Below, piece after piece: positions 61,838 through 64,000 of a stretch of DNA of 64,000 bases (its first letter is position 1; each line of letters opens with the position of its first letter). The notes beneath the pieces were generated by a model. The model was not told where the DNA came from and searched no databases. It saw nothing but the letters and a program-made list of their open reading frames with translations. Both the position numbers and the translations under genes were made by a program. Location of the stretch: positions 157,651 through 221,650 of the forward strand of contig QBVC01000019.1 of assembly GCA_003058495.1 (NCBI GenBank). Reading direction: 5' to 3'. The stretch is from a gamma proteobacterium symbiont of Ctena orbiculata. GTDB taxonomy: Bacteria > Pseudomonadota > Gammaproteobacteria > Chromatiales > Chromatiaceae.

Positions 61838-63187
61838 TCACTTTGAAAAGGCTGTCTCACGGTCGGACCTGCGCCTCCGCCAGCCTTCAGGCGGTTCCGG
61901 CCTCGTGCTCAACGCCATGATAATCGCACCAACAAGGCATGCCGCGCCTGCGATGACGAACGGGGTCATCCATATGATCGGATAGGTCACCCCCTGTGCG
62001 GCATCCTTGAAATAGCCCGCCAACAGCGGGCCTGCGATCCCGGCGATTCCGTATGAGGTGAAGACCCAGCCGTAGTTGCTGCCCACATTGCGATTGCCGA
62101 AATAGTCCGCCGTGGCTGCCGGGAAGAGGGCGAAATTGCCGCCGAAATTGAATCCGATCAGGGCTGCGGCGACGATGAAGCCGTTGACCAGGCCGAATGC
62201 GATGAATACGTGATAGATCATCAGCATAATCACACCCTGTAGCGCGGCCATCAGGATAATCGCCGCCTTGCGGCCTATATGATCGGATATGCTGCCCCAT
62301 GCGATACGGCCGATGCCGTTGAATATGGCGTACCAGGCCATGGCCGTACCGGTGATGACACCCGCGTCGGTGATGCCCCGATGCTGCAGGGCGTCGATGC
62401 CGAACAGCTTGATGCAGTAGATGACCATCAGGCCGGCCAGGGCGCAGAACATGAACACCGACCACAACATATAGAACTGACGGGTATGCAGCATCTCAGA
62501 TGCGCTGAAGTCCTCAGTGCCATGGCTCTGGTGGCTATTGACGTCAGGCGGGCTCCAACCGGCAGGGCGGTATCCCTCGGGAGGATTGATCATGACGCTG
62601 CTGCCCAGCAGCACGAGGATGGCGAATGCGATGCCGTAGATAACGAACACGCTCTGCACGCCGGGCAGGCCGAAGAGTGCGGTGGTATTGAGCAGGCCGC
62701 CAAACCAGGAGCCGGCCAGCTTGACCCAGATGGTAGCACCGAAGCCGAACCCGGCTACCGCGAGCCCGGTAATCAGCCCTTTCTTGTCGGGAAACCACTT
62801 TACGCCGACCGCGATCGGCACCACGTAACCCAGACCGATGCCCGCACCTCCAATCAGGCCGATGAAAATGAGTTGGGCCCAGAAACTGCTGCCGAACAGT
62901 CCGCCCAGTATGTAACCGGCGCCCAACAGCAGACCGCCTGACACCGCCAGCAGGCGCGGTCCGATCTTCGGCAACCAACGCCCAGCCAAGACCATGACGA
63001 TGGCGAACGTCGCGAGCCCCGCGGAGAAGATCCAGGCGGTTTCACTGGCACTGAAGGCGTAGGGGCCCGCCGGGTCGGTAAGCAGGGCGGTGAATACGGA
63101 CCAGGCATAGATCGCGCCGAGTGCGAGCTGAATCAGTATGGCGCCGACTACGACAAGCCAGCGGTTGAAAGATGGTTCTGCGTCCAT
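61838..63187 (-). CDS. MFS transporter of the oxalate/formate antiporter (OFA) family
   Basis: The ATG at 63187, 8 bases after GGAG, gives 449 residues; a longer frame has no support. The protein has 12 helices with the OFA-type opening RWLVVVGAILIQLALGAIYAW, GLGYVVPIAVGVKWFPDKKG in the first half and RNVGSNYGWVFTSYGIAG in the second. OFA carriers exchange small carboxylates such as oxalate/formate, but the substrate cannot be told from the sequence. Tail residues are basic. No oxalate or formate metabolism gene lies beside it. Confidence 0.9.
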   Translation of the reverse strand: MDAEPSFNRWLVVVGAILIQLALGAIYAWSVFTALLTDPAGPYAFSASETAWIFSAGLATFAIVMVLAGRWLPKIGPRLLAVSGGLLLGAGYILGGLFGSSFWAQLIFIGLIGGAGIGLGYVVPIAVGVKWFPDKKGLITGLAVAGFGFGATIWVKLAGSWFGGLLNTTALFGLPGVQSVFVIYGIAFAILVLLGSSVMINPPEGYRPAGWSPPDVNSHQSHGTEDFSASEMLHTRQFYMLWSVFMFCALAGLMVIYCIKLFGIDALQHRGITDAGVITGTAMAWYAIFNGIGRIAWGSISDHIGRKAAIILMAALQGVIMLMIYHVFIAFGLVNGFIVAAALIGFNFGGNFALFPAATADYFGNRNVGSNYGWVFTSYGIAGIAGPLLAGYFKDAAQGVTYPIIWMTPFVIAGAACLVGAIIMALSTRPEPPEGWRRRRSDRETAFSK

Positions 63188-63475
63188 TGGCGAGGCTCCG
63201 GGTATGGTCGAGGATTCTGCGATTGAACTGACAATAGCATACACAGGACACCCATCGTCGTTTTCCCGGCATGGTTTTTTAGCTTTGTATCGACCCCCGT
63301 GCGGCCCGCCCAATCAACGGCTCATCAACTGCAATGCCCACGTCAGAAGTAGTTTTTATAATACACATCGGTAATTTGTCACAATTTTACCAAAATTTCA
63401 GGGATATCAGTTGTAATTCACTGTAATTGTGCTATTTTTTTAGTTGTAAATATGCAACTAATTGAGACAATCGAA

Positions 63476-63676
63476 ATGACCGGCCTCTACAAATCGAAAA
63501 TCTGCCAGGAGTGCCCCCACCTGGTTATCAGCGGAACGGCCTGCGACTGGCAGCCACATGAATGCCCTATCCAGAGAGAGAAGATACAGCGTCAGAAGAA
63601 GACCCGGGCGAAGGCCTATTTTCTGACCAATCTGTTGATTGCTGACGATTTTGACGCAGTACGCAGCAGCAACTGA
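63476..63676 (+). CDS. Hypothetical small cysteine-rich protein (66 residues)
   Basis: The ATG at 63476 (MTGLYKSKICQECPHLVISG) is chosen over an ATG eight codons earlier because it has a weak GAGAC ribosome-binding site; the choice is uncertain. The product has cysteines in CQECPH, TACDW and HECPI, a likely metal or cluster site, then a basic stretch (KIQRQKKTRAKA). No family recognised. Confidence 0.5.
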   Translation: MTGLYKSKICQECPHLVISGTACDWQPHECPIQREKIQRQKKTRAKAYFLTNLLIADDFDAVRSSN

Positions 63677-63866
63677 CAGCAACCTCTGGGTGAGCGGGTT
63701 GTCCATGATGGGGTTTTCCTGACCCCGTCAACGACACGAATGCGTACCCGGTATCGGCTCTGACACAGAGCCATGGTCATCGGCCACTCGGTAACCACAC
63801 CTAAAAAACAAGAAGAACCAAACCTAAAACATGCCAGGTTGGCAGCATTCAGGTAGCAATAGATAA
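63677..63866. other. Intergenic region
   Basis: Short ORFs on the minus strand cross this region without motifs or a ribosome-binding site. No gene or RNA was recognised before the terminator at 63867. Confidence 0.35.
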
Positions 63867-63896
63867 AAAACCCATCCCTCAAGCAGGATGGGTTTT
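63867..63896 (-). terminator. Rho-independent terminator, minus strand
   Basis: AAAACCCATCC (63867-63877) pairs with GGATGGGTTTT (63886-63896) across an 8-base loop. Read on the minus strand, the stem ends in a T-run, so it should end a minus-strand gene lying to the right. It could also work on the plus strand. Confidence 0.75.
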
Positions 63897-63941
63897 AAAA
63901 GACCCGGATTCGGCTTTCCTGCCGTCTAAGCAAATTCCCAT

Positions 63942-64000
63942 TCAGTCATCGATAAAGCTGGCTATGTTTCCATTCAAGCTGCGCTCTGGCCTGGTGAAGT
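63942..64000 (-). CDS. Possible C-terminal end of a minus-strand gene (5' end outside window)
   Basis: A minus-strand frame is open from the window edge and ends with TGA at 63942-63944, reading FTRPERSLNGNIASFIDD. The terminator at 63867-63896 lies just beyond it in the right direction, which is the main reason to report it. A second open frame, ending with TGA a few bases earlier in the reading direction, is also possible. No family can be given. Confidence 0.25.
   Translation of the reverse strand, partial: FTRPERSLNGNIASFIDD

Noticed and set aside
63616..63882. 88-residue minus-strand frame near the right end
   Set aside because: It has no ribosome-binding site or motif, overlaps the small cysteine-rich gene and crosses a terminator hairpin.

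Overview
The window reads as a chromosomal segment of a gammaproteobacterial sulfur oxidiser, probably near the Chromatiales / Sedimenticola / Thiodiazotropha group of free-living or symbiotic thiotrophs. This is inferred from gene content: a flavocytochrome c sulfide dehydrogenase pair, an octaheme hydroxylamine-oxidoreductase-like cytochrome, a complete system I cytochrome c maturation operon, type IV pilus minor pilins with PilY1, and gammaproteobacterial housekeeping genes (dusA, rimO, fkpB-ispH, thiO). No phage, insertion sequence or CRISPR array was seen. Most of the window is GC-rich. The stretches at about 29.3-37 kb, 45-50 kb and 57.5-61.8 kb are visibly richer in A/T.

Region by region. 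0-2.1 kb: the end of a partial gene, a nested palindrome, a TrpD-like protein paired with a Rieske ferredoxin, and a small membrane ORF behind an FNR-like site. 2.4-9.5 kb: ccmABCDEFGHI, all nine genes overlapping or nearly so. 9.7-11.8 kb: an EF-G paralogue. 12.0-16.4 kb: a respiratory block with a perfect FNR/Anr site, the octaheme cytochrome, a TPR protein and fccA-fccB; its roughly ten c-type hemes depend on the nearby ccm system. 16.5-25.2 kb: cfa, a divergent rpfF/rpfC pair for diffusible-signal-factor (DSF) quorum sensing, an MFS carrier and dusA, with three copies of a palindromic-end repeat between genes. 25.2-29.3 kb: yceI, then a pirin / cytochrome b561 / flavodoxin operon divergent from a LysR regulator. 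29.3-37 kb: two large exported proteins, one zinc phospholipase/nuclease-like with a beta-propeller-like tail and one 1634-residue PKD-repeat protein. 37.2-44.8 kb: housekeeping and hypothetical genes, plus a DUF2892 gene with an operator-like palindrome lying on its promoter. 45-56 kb: two consecutive minor-pilin/PilY1 cassettes. 56-64 kb: thiO, tRNA-Thr(CGT), exported hypothetical proteins, a PepSY protein beside a two-component system, and an OFA-type MFS transporter.

How the genes fit together. The ccm genes mature the cytochromes encoded downstream, and the FNR-like sites point to low-oxygen control of electron-transfer genes. The rpfF/rpfC pair, the two PilY1 cassettes and the large exported repeat proteins suggest a cell that senses density and interacts with surfaces or a host. 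The strongest candidates for something new are the octaheme/TPR/FccAB neighbourhood, the DSF pair in a sulfur oxidiser, the doubled PilY1 cassette and the interspersed palindromic repeats. All assignments come from reading motifs; no database search was run.
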